From: Bacteroidales bacterium
GTDB lineage: Bacteria; Bacteroidota; Bacteroidia; Bacteroidales; VadinHA17
DNA length: 64,000 nt
Reading direction: 5' to 3'
Assembly (NCBI GenBank): GCA_029210565.1
Contig: JARGFQ010000006.1
Location: forward strand, 62,001 to 126,000
Shown here piece after piece: positions 25,831 through 34,612 of this stretch. Under the pieces are notes generated by a model that saw only the letters and a list, made by a program, of their open reading frames with translations, did not search any database and had not been told where the DNA came from. Every line of letters begins with the position of its first letter. Positions within the stretch are counted from its first letter, which is position 1. A program made the position numbers and the translations under genes.

Positions 25831-25852
25831 CGAAAATCGCCAATCGAAAATT
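25831..25852. repeat. Inverted copy of the GATTTTCG repeat flanking gldA
   Basis: CGAAAATCGCCAATCGAAAA is the reverse complement type of the word at 24878-24892, so gldA lies between inverted short repeats about 950 bp apart. Confidence 0.55.
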
Positions 25853-26695
25853 CTACCCGTACATGAACTGCCCCAGGTTGGCAAAGGCCGATGTCGGATT
25901 CACGCAGCATACAGGTATTTTGGAGCTATTGGCAATGATCTCCTGCTCCTTTGCACCTATTACGTAATCTGCAAAGGTGATGTCCTTGGTGGTCATTATC
26001 AGGATCAGGTCAGCCTTCGTCTCGTTGGCTGTCGCCAGAGTCTTTTCGGCCAGCTTGTCAGAGGGCACCTCTGATATCTCGTATTCTATATTATTCTGAA
26101 TGAGCATCCTCACCGCATAGTTGAGATTCAGGTTAGCCTTCTTGGCCAGCGACTCATCCTTACGGGTGGCTTTCAGGATGTGGATCTTAGAATCGAAGTA
26201 TTTGCCCATGAAGATAGCCATGGAGAGCTTCTCCTTCTCCTCTGCACGCCAGTCGATGGGACATACGATGTTGTGATACCGCTCCTGGTCGTCAGGCGGT
26301 GCCTGTACAACTATATAGGGTACCTTCGACTTGGCTATCACCTTCAGCGCCCAGCTGCCGGTGATCTTCTGCATGCCGCTCATGCCGTGCGTTCCCATCA
26401 CCACCAGTGATGCTCCGCGGTCATTGACAAATTCAGGGATCTGCTTGAAGATGGTGCCGCGCTGCACGTGCGTCTTTACCTTTACGCCGTACAGGCGCTC
26501 CACCTCGTTGCCCTTTATGTTCATGGCAGCCTGCTTGGCCTTGACACCCCCCTCGGTGGTTATCTTCTCAACAATGTGCAGAAGGCAGATATCATTGTGT
26601 GTCATACGTGATATCTTGATGGCGTGCTGCAATGCATAATCCGTCACCGGAGTAAAATCCCATGGCACTACAATTATCTTGCTGTCGACTTCCAT
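25853..26695 (-). CDS. Tandem universal stress protein (UspA family)
   Basis: This 280-residue cytosolic protein has two Usp domains. The first (residues 1-145) starts KIIVVPWDFTPVTDYALQHA and ends with the nucleotide-binding type VMGTHGMSGMQKITGSWALKVI. The second (about 150-280) is more diverged (NIVCPIDWRAEEKEKLSMAIF) and lacks a clear G-2x-G-9x-G(S/T) motif. The start MEVDSK at 26695 was chosen because upstream codons (to 26809) give no conserved sequence and overlap the divergent asnS promoter region. Usp proteins are usually induced in stress or growth arrest; the specific role is unknown. Confidence 0.9.
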   Translation of the reverse strand: MEVDSKIIVVPWDFTPVTDYALQHAIKISRMTHNDICLLHIVEKITTEGGVKAKQAAMNIKGNEVERLYGVKVKTHVQRGTIFKQIPEFVNDRGASLVVMGTHGMSGMQKITGSWALKVIAKSKVPYIVVQAPPDDQERYHNIVCPIDWRAEEKEKLSMAIFMGKYFDSKIHILKATRKDESLAKKANLNLNYAVRMLIQNNIEYEISEVPSDKLAEKTLATANETKADLILIMTTKDITFADYVIGAKEQEIIANSSKIPVCCVNPTSAFANLGQFMYG

Positions 26696-26860
26696 AATGT
26701 TCGCATTTACCGTTATAAGAAGTAAAATTACCTTTTTTACGTGATTAATCAAAGAGCTGAATATCCATAGAAAAACGTTCGGAGATGGCGAAAAATTGCT
26801 TTTGTGCACAAAAACAATGCCATTTGTTAATTCTTCATTCCGCCAAGATCAACAAAATGC

Positions 26861-26868
26861 TATTTTTG
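26861..26868 (+). promoter_or_regulatory. asnS promoter -7 element
   Basis: TATTTTTG matches TAnnTTTG. It is 25 nt before the ATG at 26893 and only 4 nt before the alternative GTG at 26872, which argues for the ATG. Confidence 0.65.
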
Positions 26869-26892
26869 TGAGTGTATAGGATAAAGGTATTT

Positions 26893-28281
26893 ATGAAGAG
26901 GAAAAGAGTAAAGGAGTTGCTTTCCGGTCAGGCCACCGGAGAGAAGGTGCTTGTCAAGGGTTGGGTCAGGACCAAGAGAGAGATCAAGAATGTGGCGTTT
27001 GTGGCGCTGAACGACGGTTCAACCATCAACAACATACAGATAGTTATTGACATAAATGCTTTTCCTTCTGACCTGCTACGGGATATAACTACCGGGGCAA
27101 GCCTGGCTGTCACCGGTACCCTCGTGCCTTCGCAGGGCAAGGGTCAGAGCGTGGAGATCACAGCTTCTGAGGTCACCCTTTACGGCAAGTGTGACCCGGA
27201 GACATACCCTCTTCAGAAGAAGGGACATTCGATGGAGTTCCTGCGCGAGATAGCGCACCTCCGTTTCCGCACAAACACTTTCGGGGCGGTGATGCGCATA
27301 CGGCATGCCATTTCCTTTGCCGTACACAAGTACTTCAACGACAGGGGATTTTACTACCTTCACACTCCTATCATCACCGGCAGTGACGCCGAAGGGGCAG
27401 GTGAGATGTTTCATGTCACCACCCTCGACATGGAGAACATCCCCCGCACAAAAGAGGGGAAGGTGGATTATGAGAGTGATTTCTTCGGCAAGCCAACCAA
27501 CCTGACCGTCTCCGGCCAGCTTGAGGGCGAGCTGGGAGCCCTGGCGCTGGGAGAGATATATACCTTCGGGCCCACCTTTCGTGCCGAGAACTCCAACACC
27601 CCGCGCCACCTGGCCGAGTTCTGGATGATAGAGCCGGAGATGGCCTTCTGGGATATCACTGACAACATGGACCTGGGGGAGGATTTTACCAAATACCTTA
27701 TAAGGTATGCTCTTGACAACTGCAGGGAGGATCTTGAGTTTCTAAACAAGATGATAGACAACGCCCTGATAGAGAGGCTGGAGTTTGTGTTGGCCAACAG
27801 CTACATGAGGCTGACCTACACCGAGGCGGTGGAGATACTGGAGAAGGCCAACCGTAAATGGGAGTACCCCGTTGGCTGGGGTCGGGACCTGCAGGCTGAA
27901 CATGAGCGTTACCTTGTGGAGACTCACTTCAAAAGGCCGGTGATACTCACTGACTACCCGATGAGCATCAAGGCGTTTTATATGAAACAGAATGATGACG
28001 GCAGGACGGTGAGAGCGATGGATGTGCTCTTCCCCGGCATAGGCGAGATAATAGGAGGTTCGCAGAGAGAGGAGGAGATGGATAAGCTGACGGGAAGGAT
28101 TGAGGAGCTGGGACTGCCGCTGAAGGATCTGTGGTGGTATCTTGACACCAGGAGGTTCGGCACGGCGCCACACTCAGGCTTCGGCCTGGGCTTCGAGCGC
28201 CTGATACTCTTCATGACAGGCATGTCTAACATCCGCGATGTGATACCCTTTCCGCGTACGCCGCGTAATGCCGAGTTTTAA
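26893..28281 (+). CDS. asnS: Asparagine-tRNA ligase
   Basis: This class II enzyme charges tRNA-Asn. The 462-residue protein begins [10 protein letters not shown], then the OB-fold anticodon domain [25 protein letters not shown]. The catalytic domain has motif 2 [21 protein letters not shown] and motif 3 [35 protein letters not shown], in place of an Asp-type signature, and the SNIRD end support AsnRS over AspRS. The ATG at 26893 fits the promoter position. rpoN follows 20 nt after the stop, so the two are probably cotranscribed. Confidence 0.95.
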   Translation: MKRKRVKELLSGQATGEKVLVKGWVRTKREIKNVAFVALNDGSTINNIQIVIDINAFPSDLLRDITTGASLAVTGTLVPSQGKGQSVEITASEVTLYGKCDPETYPLQKKGHSMEFLREIAHLRFRTNTFGAVMRIRHAISFAVHKYFNDRGFYYLHTPIITGSDAEGAGEMFHVTTLDMENIPRTKEGKVDYESDFFGKPTNLTVSGQLEGELGALALGEIYTFGPTFRAENSNTPRHLAEFWMIEPEMAFWDITDNMDLGEDFTKYLIRYALDNCREDLEFLNKMIDNALIERLEFVLANSYMRLTYTEAVEILEKANRKWEYPVGWGRDLQAEHERYLVETHFKRPVILTDYPMSIKAFYMKQNDDGRTVRAMDVLFPGIGEIIGGSQREEEMDKLTGRIEELGLPLKDLWWYLDTRRFGTAPHSGFGLGFERLILFMTGMSNIRDVIPFPRTPRNAEF

Positions 28282-28301
28282 AGTCTTTGAGATAAGTGGC
28301 A

Positions 28302-29765
28302 ATGCTCGACCAGAAATTACAACAGAAACTGCTCCAGAAGCTTTCCCCGCAGCAGATACAGATGATCAAGCTGCTGGAGGTGCCTGCCATGCAGATGGAG
28401 CAGCGTATCAAGAAGGAGCTGGAGGAGAACCCCGCACTGGAGGAGGGTCCTGAAGAGGAGGATGTCAGGGCTGAGCAGGAGGATGATATCGATGATGAGC
28501 AGGATCAGAGGGAGCAGGATGAGTTTGGCCTCGATGATTACCTCAATGATGAGGACATACCCGACTACCGGCTGCAGGTAAACAATACCTCAAAGGATGA
28601 CGACCGCAGGGACCAGATACCCTATGCATCGGGATCAACATTCCACGAGAATCTTACCTCGCAGTTCAACCTCAGGACCGACACGGAGCGCGAGGAGATA
28701 CTCGGGGAATACATCATTGGTAACATTGATGACGACGGCTATCTCCGCCGTGAGGTCGAGAACATGGTTGATGACCTTGCCTTCCTGCAGAATGTCACCA
28801 CCGATGAGGAGGAACTTAATGCCATCCTGAAGATCATACAGGATCTTGAGCCGGCGGGTGTCGGGGCGCGTGACCTGAGGGAGTGCCTGCTGCTCCAGAT
28901 AGAGCGGAAGGACCAGTCGGTACCTGCCGTGGCTCTCACCCGTACCGTGCTGACTGATTATTTCGAGGAGTTCTCGAGGCGGCACTATGAAAAGATAATG
29001 TCGAAGCTGATGATCAGCGAGGAGGAGATGAAGAGTGTGATCGACGAGGTGCTGAAGCTCAATCCCAAACCCGGAGGAGTGGCCGGCGACCCATTCAGCA
29101 GGTCAGCACAGCAGATCATCCCCGACTTCATCCTTGATCAGACTGACGAAGGACTGGAGTTGAGCCTGAACAACCGCAACATACCCGAGCTGAGGATCAG
29201 CCGGGGGTACAGTGATATGCTCGAATCCTACTCGCGTGACAAGGCCTCAGGAAAGCAGAACCGTGATGCCATTATGTTTGTAAAACAGAAGCTGGATTCT
29301 GCAAAGTGGTTCATCGATGCCATGAGACAGAGGCAGAACACACTGCTGCTCACCATGAATGCCATACTGGAGTACCAGAAGGAGTATTTTGAGGAGGGGG
29401 ACGACACCAGGCTGAGGCCCATGATACTCAAGGATGTGGCAGAGATGACAGGACTCGATATCTCCACCATATCGCGGGTGGCCAACAGCAAATACATACA
29501 GACTCACTTCGGCATCTATCCGCTGAAGTTCTTCTTTTCCGAGGGGATGCAGACCGACGCGGGCGACGAGGTCTCCACCCGCGAGATAAAGCGTATTCTC
29601 CAGGAGTGCCTCAGCAATGAGGACAAGCGCAAGCCGCTGACCGACGAGAAGCTGACGAAGATACTGCAGGAGAAGGGATACCAGATCGCCAGGCGTACGG
29701 TGGCCAAATACCGTGAACAGCTGAACATACCTGTCGCCAGGATGAGGAAGGAGATAACAGGATGA
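28302..29765 (+). CDS. rpoN: RNA polymerase sigma-54 factor
   Basis: Sigma-54 directs RNA polymerase to -24/-12 promoters that need AAA activators. The 487-residue protein has a Gln/Leu-rich region I (QKLLQKLSPQQIQMIKLLE), an acidic region II (about 45-90), the core-binding domain, the HTH region DISTISRVANSKYIQTHFGIYPLKFFFS, and the C-terminal RpoN box ARRTVAKYREQL. The ATG at 28302 (MLDQKL) is preferred to the GTG two codons upstream. Its last codons (MRKEITG) are the first unit of a 40-bp tandem duplication. No sigma-54 activator gene is in the window. Confidence 0.96.
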   Translation: MLDQKLQQKLLQKLSPQQIQMIKLLEVPAMQMEQRIKKELEENPALEEGPEEEDVRAEQEDDIDDEQDQREQDEFGLDDYLNDEDIPDYRLQVNNTSKDDDRRDQIPYASGSTFHENLTSQFNLRTDTEREEILGEYIIGNIDDDGYLRREVENMVDDLAFLQNVTTDEEELNAILKIIQDLEPAGVGARDLRECLLLQIERKDQSVPAVALTRTVLTDYFEEFSRRHYEKIMSKLMISEEEMKSVIDEVLKLNPKPGGVAGDPFSRSAQQIIPDFILDQTDEGLELSLNNRNIPELRISRGYSDMLESYSRDKASGKQNRDAIMFVKQKLDSAKWFIDAMRQRQNTLLLTMNAILEYQKEYFEEGDDTRLRPMILKDVAEMTGLDISTISRVANSKYIQTHFGIYPLKFFFSEGMQTDAGDEVSTREIKRILQECLSNEDKRKPLTDEKLTKILQEKGYQIARRTVAKYREQLNIPVARMRKEITG

Positions 29766-29805
29766 GCGGGGAAATAGAAGGATGAGGAAGGAGATAACAA
29801 TATGA
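29741..29805 (+). repeat. 40-bp tandem duplication at the rpoN stop
   Basis: GATGAGGAAGGAGATAACA occurs at 29741 and 29781. The first copy encodes the rpoN C-terminus and is followed at once by its stop codon; the second is non-coding and leads to the next gene's ATG at 29819. Confidence 0.85.
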
Positions 29806-29818
29806 GGAGGATGTCACG

Positions 29819-30454
29819 ATGAACACCTCAGGGAAGTCGAGGCTGACAATTGCAGCTGAGGTGCTGTCGGTGGCTTTTCATCCCATATTCATGCCGCTGT
29901 ACGGACTGCTGATAATCTACAGTTCCCCAACACTGCTCTCGTTTATCCCGCCGGGACTGAAGCATATGATCTTCATCCTGGCAGTGACAAACAACGTGAT
30001 GCTGCCGCTGGCGCTGGCCGCCGTGCTCTGGACCAGGGGAGCAATAACGACATTCAATGCCCGTGACCGCAATGAGAGAGTGCTGCTTCTCTCCTTCGCG
30101 TTGCTGATGTACACCCTGTCGGCCGGGCTGCTGATGAAGATGCAGGTGCCGCTGCTCTTCAGGGCCTATTTTATCTCCCTGGCTGTAGTAACCCTCATTA
30201 CCCTGATTATCACCTCGTTCTACATGATATCGCTGCATGCAGCCGGCATAGGGGGATTGATTTCACTGATTGTTTTCATGATACTTCTCTATGATATACG
30301 CACGGTATGGCAGCTGGTCACGGTGACCGTGGTCGGGGGGGCTGTCATGTCGTCCAGGCTGTATCTCAACGGACACACGCCCACCGAGGTGTGGTCCGGT
30401 CTAATGACAGGGGCGGCGACAATGGCGCTCTCACTACTCTTCCTTCTCAAGTAG
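29819..30454 (+). CDS. PAP2-like integral membrane protein
   Basis: The 211-residue protein has about six membrane helices. The C-terminal RLYLNGHTPTEVWSGLMTG resembles the third motif of the PAP2 phosphatase superfamily (R..l..H...dv..G), but the earlier K......RP and SGH motifs are not evident, so enzyme activity is doubtful. It follows rpoN after the short tandem duplication and may be cotranscribed. Its last 21 nt overlap the convergent glycosyltransferase gene. Homologous small membrane proteins occur in Bacteroidales without assigned function. Confidence 0.7.
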   Translation: MNTSGKSRLTIAAEVLSVAFHPIFMPLYGLLIIYSSPTLLSFIPPGLKHMIFILAVTNNVMLPLALAAVLWTRGAITTFNARDRNERVLLLSFALLMYTLSAGLLMKMQVPLLFRAYFISLAVVTLITLIITSFYMISLHAAGIGGLISLIVFMILLYDIRTVWQLVTVTVVGGAVMSSRLYLNGHTPTEVWSGLMTGAATMALSLLFLLK

Positions 30455-31849
30455 CACATCCAGTGCCTTCTCCAGCAGAGGGGCAGCATCGGGCAGTTCC
30501 GCTCCGGCATGTTTTGTCTTCCGGTCTGGCGATGCAACCCCTGGCGGTTCCACTCCGCTAACAAGCGGGTTGGAATTCGTAAATAGATCAGCCGGGTTGT
30601 TGGAAAACCCTGTCAGGGCATCGGCTGTGCTGCTGTGCCGCCGGGGTGCTGCCGGCATGATATCTCTCTGGCTGACGGTCACAAATCCCAGGCGTCCGTT
30701 GAGGTACATGCCAAGATACTCCTGTTCCGTCTGGCCGGGAGTAGGAATGAGAATCGCGCCTCTGTTCAGTGACGCCAGCTCCATTATTGTAGTGTATCCT
30801 GCCCTGGATATTATCAGGGCTGCCTCAAGCAGGTAGCTTCTTATAGTTGCGGTGTCAGGGTTGGTCACAACAGTAATCTCCTGATTACCTGTGCTCTCCG
30901 GATGCAGGGGGGTTGTGCTAAGTATAACCAGTGGCATTTCCGTGACTGCGGCAGTCACCTTTTCCAGCAGTATTGATCTCTGTGGTTCGGGCCCTGACAT
31001 GATCAGGCAGCAGAAGGGATGGCGGGGAGGTTTTCGGCCGGAGGTGGCACTGGCGGAGACGCTGCCGGCGGGGCTGGAGGAAGTGGCGGTGTTGGCTGAT
31101 GTGGCGGTGCTGGCAGATTCGGAGAGACCGGAGGTGGCACTGGCGACTGCGACGGTGGTGCCAGGGGTGGAGGTGTCATATGTGGAGGTATCATGGGCGG
31201 AGGCTCCATGGGTGGAGGTGTCGTTGGCGTTGCGGGCAGTGGCGGGGGTGCTGACAACGGAACCGGCAGTACCACCGAATCTGGAGAGTGGCCCGCAATA
31301 GCAGATATTCTCCGGCAGCGGAAGATCGTGCGAGAGCCTGCCGGACAGGTTTGCCGGACCCGGGTAATCGGGTACCAGGCAGTGGTCAAACCTGCTGCTT
31401 ATCATCCTGTGAAGCCGTACGCCCAGCGGTTCCATCAGCCTTAGCCACACCGGGAAGGCAATGCGGAGCTGGTGGGTGACATAGACTGAACAGATCTTTC
31501 GATGCCGGAATCCGAACCTGCTGTCGGATATGATCAGGTCGGGCAGCAGACGGGAAGCAAGCCGCCTGAGGTCGTAATATTCCCTGACCGACGCGACCAT
31601 GATGCGTGGCAGCTGCAGGAATATACATATGTACTGTGGCAGATGACGTGAGTATCTTATTCGCAATCCCCTGATCTCCGTTACGCTGATGCCGGGCAGC
31701 TCGCTGCGGACCAGCGGTATGAGGCTTTTGTCGACCCCGAAGATCACCTCATTCCCTCTCCTCTTCAGCTCCGCGGCCAGCGGTATCATACGGCCGGCAT
31801 GTCCGAAGCCCCAGTTCAGCGGGCTGATGAGTATCCTTCTTCCATCCAT
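30434..31849 (-). CDS. Glycosyltransferase (MurG-like GT-B fold) with a low-complexity insertion
   Basis: The 471-residue protein has an N-terminal domain opening ILISPLNWGFGHAGRMIPLAAELKRRGNEV, the glycine loop of MurG/UGT-type enzymes. In the C-terminal domain RSYLLEAALIISRAGYTTIMELASLNRGAILIPTPGQTEQEYLG matches the nucleotide-sugar site. Between the domains, residues about 197-275 are a Ser/Thr/Ala-rich stretch with a five-residue period (TSTHG, ASAHD, TSTYD, TSTPG). The sugar and acceptor are unknown. The radical SAM gene ends 5 nt upstream on the same strand, so both may share a transcript. The 3' end overlaps the PAP2-like gene by 21 nt. Confidence 0.85.
   Translation of the reverse strand: MDGRRILISPLNWGFGHAGRMIPLAAELKRRGNEVIFGVDKSLIPLVRSELPGISVTEIRGLRIRYSRHLPQYICIFLQLPRIMVASVREYYDLRRLASRLLPDLIISDSRFGFRHRKICSVYVTHQLRIAFPVWLRLMEPLGVRLHRMISSRFDHCLVPDYPGPANLSGRLSHDLPLPENICYCGPLSRFGGTAGSVVSTPATARNANDTSTHGASAHDTSTYDTSTPGTTVAVASATSGLSESASTATSANTATSSSPAGSVSASATSGRKPPRHPFCCLIMSGPEPQRSILLEKVTAAVTEMPLVILSTTPLHPESTGNQEITVVTNPDTATIRSYLLEAALIISRAGYTTIMELASLNRGAILIPTPGQTEQEYLGMYLNGRLGFVTVSQRDIMPAAPRRHSSTADALTGFSNNPADLFTNSNPLVSGVEPPGVASPDRKTKHAGAELPDAAPLLEKALDVLLEKEE
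31024..31258. repeat. 15-bp-period in-frame repeats and low-complexity insertion in the glycosyltransferase gene
   Basis: The plus strand shows units such as GTGGAGGTGTCATAT, GTGGAGGTATCATGG, GCGGAGGCTCCATGG and GTGGAGGTGTCGTTG between about 31166 and 31226. They encode THG/AHD/YD/PG-type pentapeptides on the minus strand. The rest of the insertion is Ser/Ala/Thr/Gly-rich without a strict period. Confidence 0.7.
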
Positions 31850-31854
31850 GCCGT

Positions 31855-32637
31855 TTACCCGGAGACAGATGCCGGAATCCCCAGTGCCTCCACCCTGTCA
31901 GCTATAGCATGGAGCTCACCGGCAGGCACCTTCCTGAGCTCATTGCCATCGGGGGTATCGCGGTCGATTGTATAGATCATCACCGACTGCGGCTTGAAAC
32001 GGGAGATAACCTCCAGCCATGCGGAGATCTCCTCCGGGGAGGAATTGTCGATGACCTCACCGTCACACATGCCTCTCACGAACAGGGCCTGAATGATGAA
32101 CGTGCCCCCGAAGTCATTCAGGTAAGACTCATAAAGTGCCAGATCGAAGGGACGCTGAGGCCGGTTCATTCTCCTGACTGTTTCAGGAAAGGCCGAGTCG
32201 AGCTTGAGGATATTCATATCGACTTTCTTCAGGGCGTCGCGAACATTCTTCCTGTGTATCATTGACCCGTTGGAGAGCACGGAGACCTTTGCCTCCGGGA
32301 AGAACTCACTGCGGATGGCGACGGAGTCATCAATGATGGCAGCAAAATCAGGATGCAGTGTCGGTTCGCCGTTACCGGCATAGGTTATGACATCAGGGGC
32401 TGTTCCCTGCTCTTTCATCAGCGACAGTTTGTCCCGGAGTGCCTCCCTTACCGCTGTGCGTGAGGGAAGGGCCTCACTGTTGACAGTGTCACCGTGTGTC
32501 CACCCGCATTCGCAGTAGATGCAGTCATAGGAGCACACCTTACGTGTGAGAGGAAGCAGGTTGATGCCCAGTGAGACGCCGAGGCGGCGGCTGCGCACCG
32601 GTCCGAATACTATGCTGTCAAAGAGAAAGGTCGGCAT
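31855..32637 (-). CDS. Radical SAM protein (COG0731-like)
   Basis: The 260-residue protein starts MPTFLFDSIVFGPVRSRRLGVSLGINLLP and has the cluster-binding motif CSYDCIYC (C-x3-C-x2-C). ITYAGNGEPTLHPDF is the conserved GNGEPTL region of SAM binding. The start at 32637 was chosen because upstream codons are basic and non-conserved and a TAnnTTTG promoter lies 22 nt before it. Proteins of this type are annotated as Fe-S oxidoreductases related to wyosine synthesis; in Bacteroidota the reaction is unknown. It lies immediately upstream of the glycosyltransferase. Confidence 0.88.
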   Translation of the reverse strand: MPTFLFDSIVFGPVRSRRLGVSLGINLLPLTRKVCSYDCIYCECGWTHGDTVNSEALPSRTAVREALRDKLSLMKEQGTAPDVITYAGNGEPTLHPDFAAIIDDSVAIRSEFFPEAKVSVLSNGSMIHRKNVRDALKKVDMNILKLDSAFPETVRRMNRPQRPFDLALYESYLNDFGGTFIIQALFVRGMCDGEVIDNSSPEEISAWLEVISRFKPQSVMIYTIDRDTPDGNELRKVPAGELHAIADRVEALGIPASVSG

Positions 32638-32658
32638 TGTAGCTGTAAGTTCAGGCTT

Positions 32659-32666
32659 CAAATTTA
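32659..32666 (-). promoter_or_regulatory. Promoter -7 element of the radical SAM gene
   Basis: On the minus strand this reads TAAATTTG (TAnnTTTG), 22 nt before the ATG at 32637. Confidence 0.6.
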
Positions 32667-32720
32667 CAATAATCCGGGCAGCTTGTTCCTGGAAGCAGGC
32701 ACATGGATGACAGGCCTGGA

Positions 32721-33824
32721 TTATAACAGTCTGCGTACCCTGGTCTCCGGCAGCAGGCGCAGGCGGTGCAGGTCGACGGGTTCGAGAAGCAACACTCCGG
32801 GCTTTTTGCCTCTCTCCAATGATCCGAGAGTCTCTTTCATTCCCAGGGCCACGGCGCCGCTGAGGGTACCCCACCGGATGACCTCATCGAGCGGCAGCTC
32901 GGGGGCGGCATCGTGCAGCAGCCTCATTTCGGTGAGAATGCTGAGGCTGTTATTTGAGGCGAGGCTGTCGGTGCCGGTGACGATATGGCCGGTGACCTCC
33001 CTGAGGAGATTCACCGGCGGCAGGGTGCCGGTTATCTGCAGGTTTGAGGAGGGGCAGAGGCAGAACCAGGTATTGCCTGCTGCTGCCAGCAGCTCAGCCT
33101 CCGGCCGCGTGATGGCCGTATTATGTACCAGTATCAGCCGCAGGCATCCGGCGGCCAGTGCAAGAGCCCTGGCGGCGTGTTCACCTGTCATCGTGCGCTC
33201 CTCATCCGACTCCAGGAAGTGTAGCGAGACCACTGAGTCAGGGGTGATGTGTGATGTGATGTGTGAGAAGAGTTCTTCCGATGATGAATACAGAGAGTGC
33301 GGAGTGAGGTGATGTTTCAGTCCTGCAGCCGCTGCGGCGGCAGAGACAGCAAGGGCCTCACCGATCCTTGTCTCAGCGAGGAGAGGGTCTGATCCGAACA
33401 CCTCGGTGAAGGTGAGCCACTGTATGGTGCTTCTGCCCTTGATCTCAAATGAGGCTGTGCCATTGCTGATATCTCCGCAGGCCACTGTGCCTTCTGACAC
33501 CATCATCTGCTCTGCCTTCTCTGCCGCAGCGGCTATCTCACCGGGCTGTGCGTCGCGCCGGCTGCGTACGCCGGTAATGAACTTCTGAAGTCCTCCGCCT
33601 GCCGTTATCTGTCCGCCGAGGTGTGACAGCTCGAGATGGGCATGGCAGTTGACCAGTCCGGGGATAATGATGCCGTTGTAGAACTCCGTCGCGGCTGTCT
33701 CCCTCAGATCGCCCCCGGTATCTTCAACGGAGACGACGGTGCCGTCATCGGTGGTGGTGATCACTCCCCGTTTCAGGGGTTTGCCGGCTGAGGTAAAGAT
33801 ATATTGTGCCGAGATCCTCCTCAT
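32721..33824 (-). CDS. Amidohydrolase/deaminase family protein
   Basis: The 367-residue cytosolic protein of the metal-dependent amidohydrolase superfamily has metal-site motif NCHAHLELSHL, then SLHFLESDEE, LVHNTAITRPE and GTDSLASNNSLSILTEM with the last Asp ligand. The layout fits the deaminase/chlorohydrolase group (COG0402). Aminodeoxyfutalosine deaminase of the alternative menaquinone route is one candidate, but no other futalosine-pathway gene is in view. It is the last gene of a five-gene operon; its ATG follows the DUF4296 stop by 2 nt. Confidence 0.82.
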   Translation of the reverse strand: MRRISAQYIFTSAGKPLKRGVITTTDDGTVVSVEDTGGDLRETAATEFYNGIIIPGLVNCHAHLELSHLGGQITAGGGLQKFITGVRSRRDAQPGEIAAAAEKAEQMMVSEGTVACGDISNGTASFEIKGRSTIQWLTFTEVFGSDPLLAETRIGEALAVSAAAAAAGLKHHLTPHSLYSSSEELFSHITSHITPDSVVSLHFLESDEERTMTGEHAARALALAAGCLRLILVHNTAITRPEAELLAAAGNTWFCLCPSSNLQITGTLPPVNLLREVTGHIVTGTDSLASNNSLSILTEMRLLHDAAPELPLDEVIRWGTLSGAVALGMKETLGSLERGKKPGVLLLEPVDLHRLRLLPETRVRRLL

Positions 33825-33826
33825 GA

Positions 33827-34612
33827 TTATTCCATCGTACCGAACTTATTTATCCTCAGGCTGATGTTGGCTATGCGCGCATGTTTCTCCCAGGTGCCGG
33901 GCTGGTTATCATGGTTGAGGAGCCACCCACGGATGCGTACTCCTGTGACTGTGTCGAGCATATTGCGTGTCTCAACACTCATGAACTCTCCTGACTTCAG
34001 AAGCCTCACTTCACGCCAGTAGTCGCGTCTTTCAGACCCGGTGCTGTCGGTGTAGCTGAAGAAGACCGTCACCCTGGGGTTCAGGCTCCTGTCATCCTCG
34101 AAGAGTTTGATGTCTGCCCTCAGCACATATTCACCCGGCGTCTCGACAGGAATGTCAAACCAGACCGGGTCACGGGTGAAGATCTCAGGGAATAGGTAGC
34201 TCGCCTGGCCCGGCCAGAGGTTTTTGGAGAGTGTGGGCTCAGCCGGTACCGCCTCCGTCATTACGTCAGTTTCAAGCCTGAGGAGGTTGGCGGTCACCCT
34301 GTCATAGAGCCTTGACAATCGCTTCGGCTTGTCGGTAAAAAAATATTTGAGTGTTGCGTCAAACTGCTCAAGAGTGTAGCCGTGGCTTTTAATGTTGTCA
34401 ATATAGTTGAGGATGGAGTCTCTCTGTGCCCATGTCTCTCTCATCACCGGGATATCCAGCATGCCGGCTGTGAGGTAGGTGTCAGTGAGTATCTCAACCA
34501 TATCATTTTCCGGGATAAGCATCTTTGCCGGCGGCTTGTTACTGCCGCTGTGGGTACATGCTGTCAGCATCAGCAGGGAGGCAGCAACCGCTATAATTTT
34601 CCGTGGGCTCAT
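33827..34612 (-). CDS. DUF4296 lipoprotein
   Basis: The 261-residue protein has a lipoprotein signal peptide (LLMLTAC, Cys at residue 19), so it should sit in the inner or outer membrane facing the periplasm. Residues about 35-120 match DUF4296: IPENDMVEILTDTYLTAGML followed by the helix YTLEQFDATLKYFFTDKPKRL. The C-terminal part is a beta-rich domain of unknown fold. DUF4296 is a Bacteroidota family of unknown function. Its start overlaps the stop of the LolC/E-like permease gene (ATGA), so they are coupled, which fits a role near the envelope. Confidence 0.85.
   Translation of the reverse strand: MSPRKIIAVAASLLMLTACTHSGSNKPPAKMLIPENDMVEILTDTYLTAGMLDIPVMRETWAQRDSILNYIDNIKSHGYTLEQFDATLKYFFTDKPKRLSRLYDRVTANLLRLETDVMTEAVPAEPTLSKNLWPGQASYLFPEIFTRDPVWFDIPVETPGEYVLRADIKLFEDDRSLNPRVTVFFSYTDSTGSERRDYWREVRLLKSGEFMSVETRNMLDTVTGVRIRGWLLNHDNQPGTWEKHARIANISLRINKFGTME

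Noticed and set aside
32638..32874. Longer N-terminus for the radical SAM protein
   Set aside because: The added 79 residues are low-complexity Arg/Pro/Ala sequence and overlap a promoter element 22 nt before the conserved start and part of the amidohydrolase gene.
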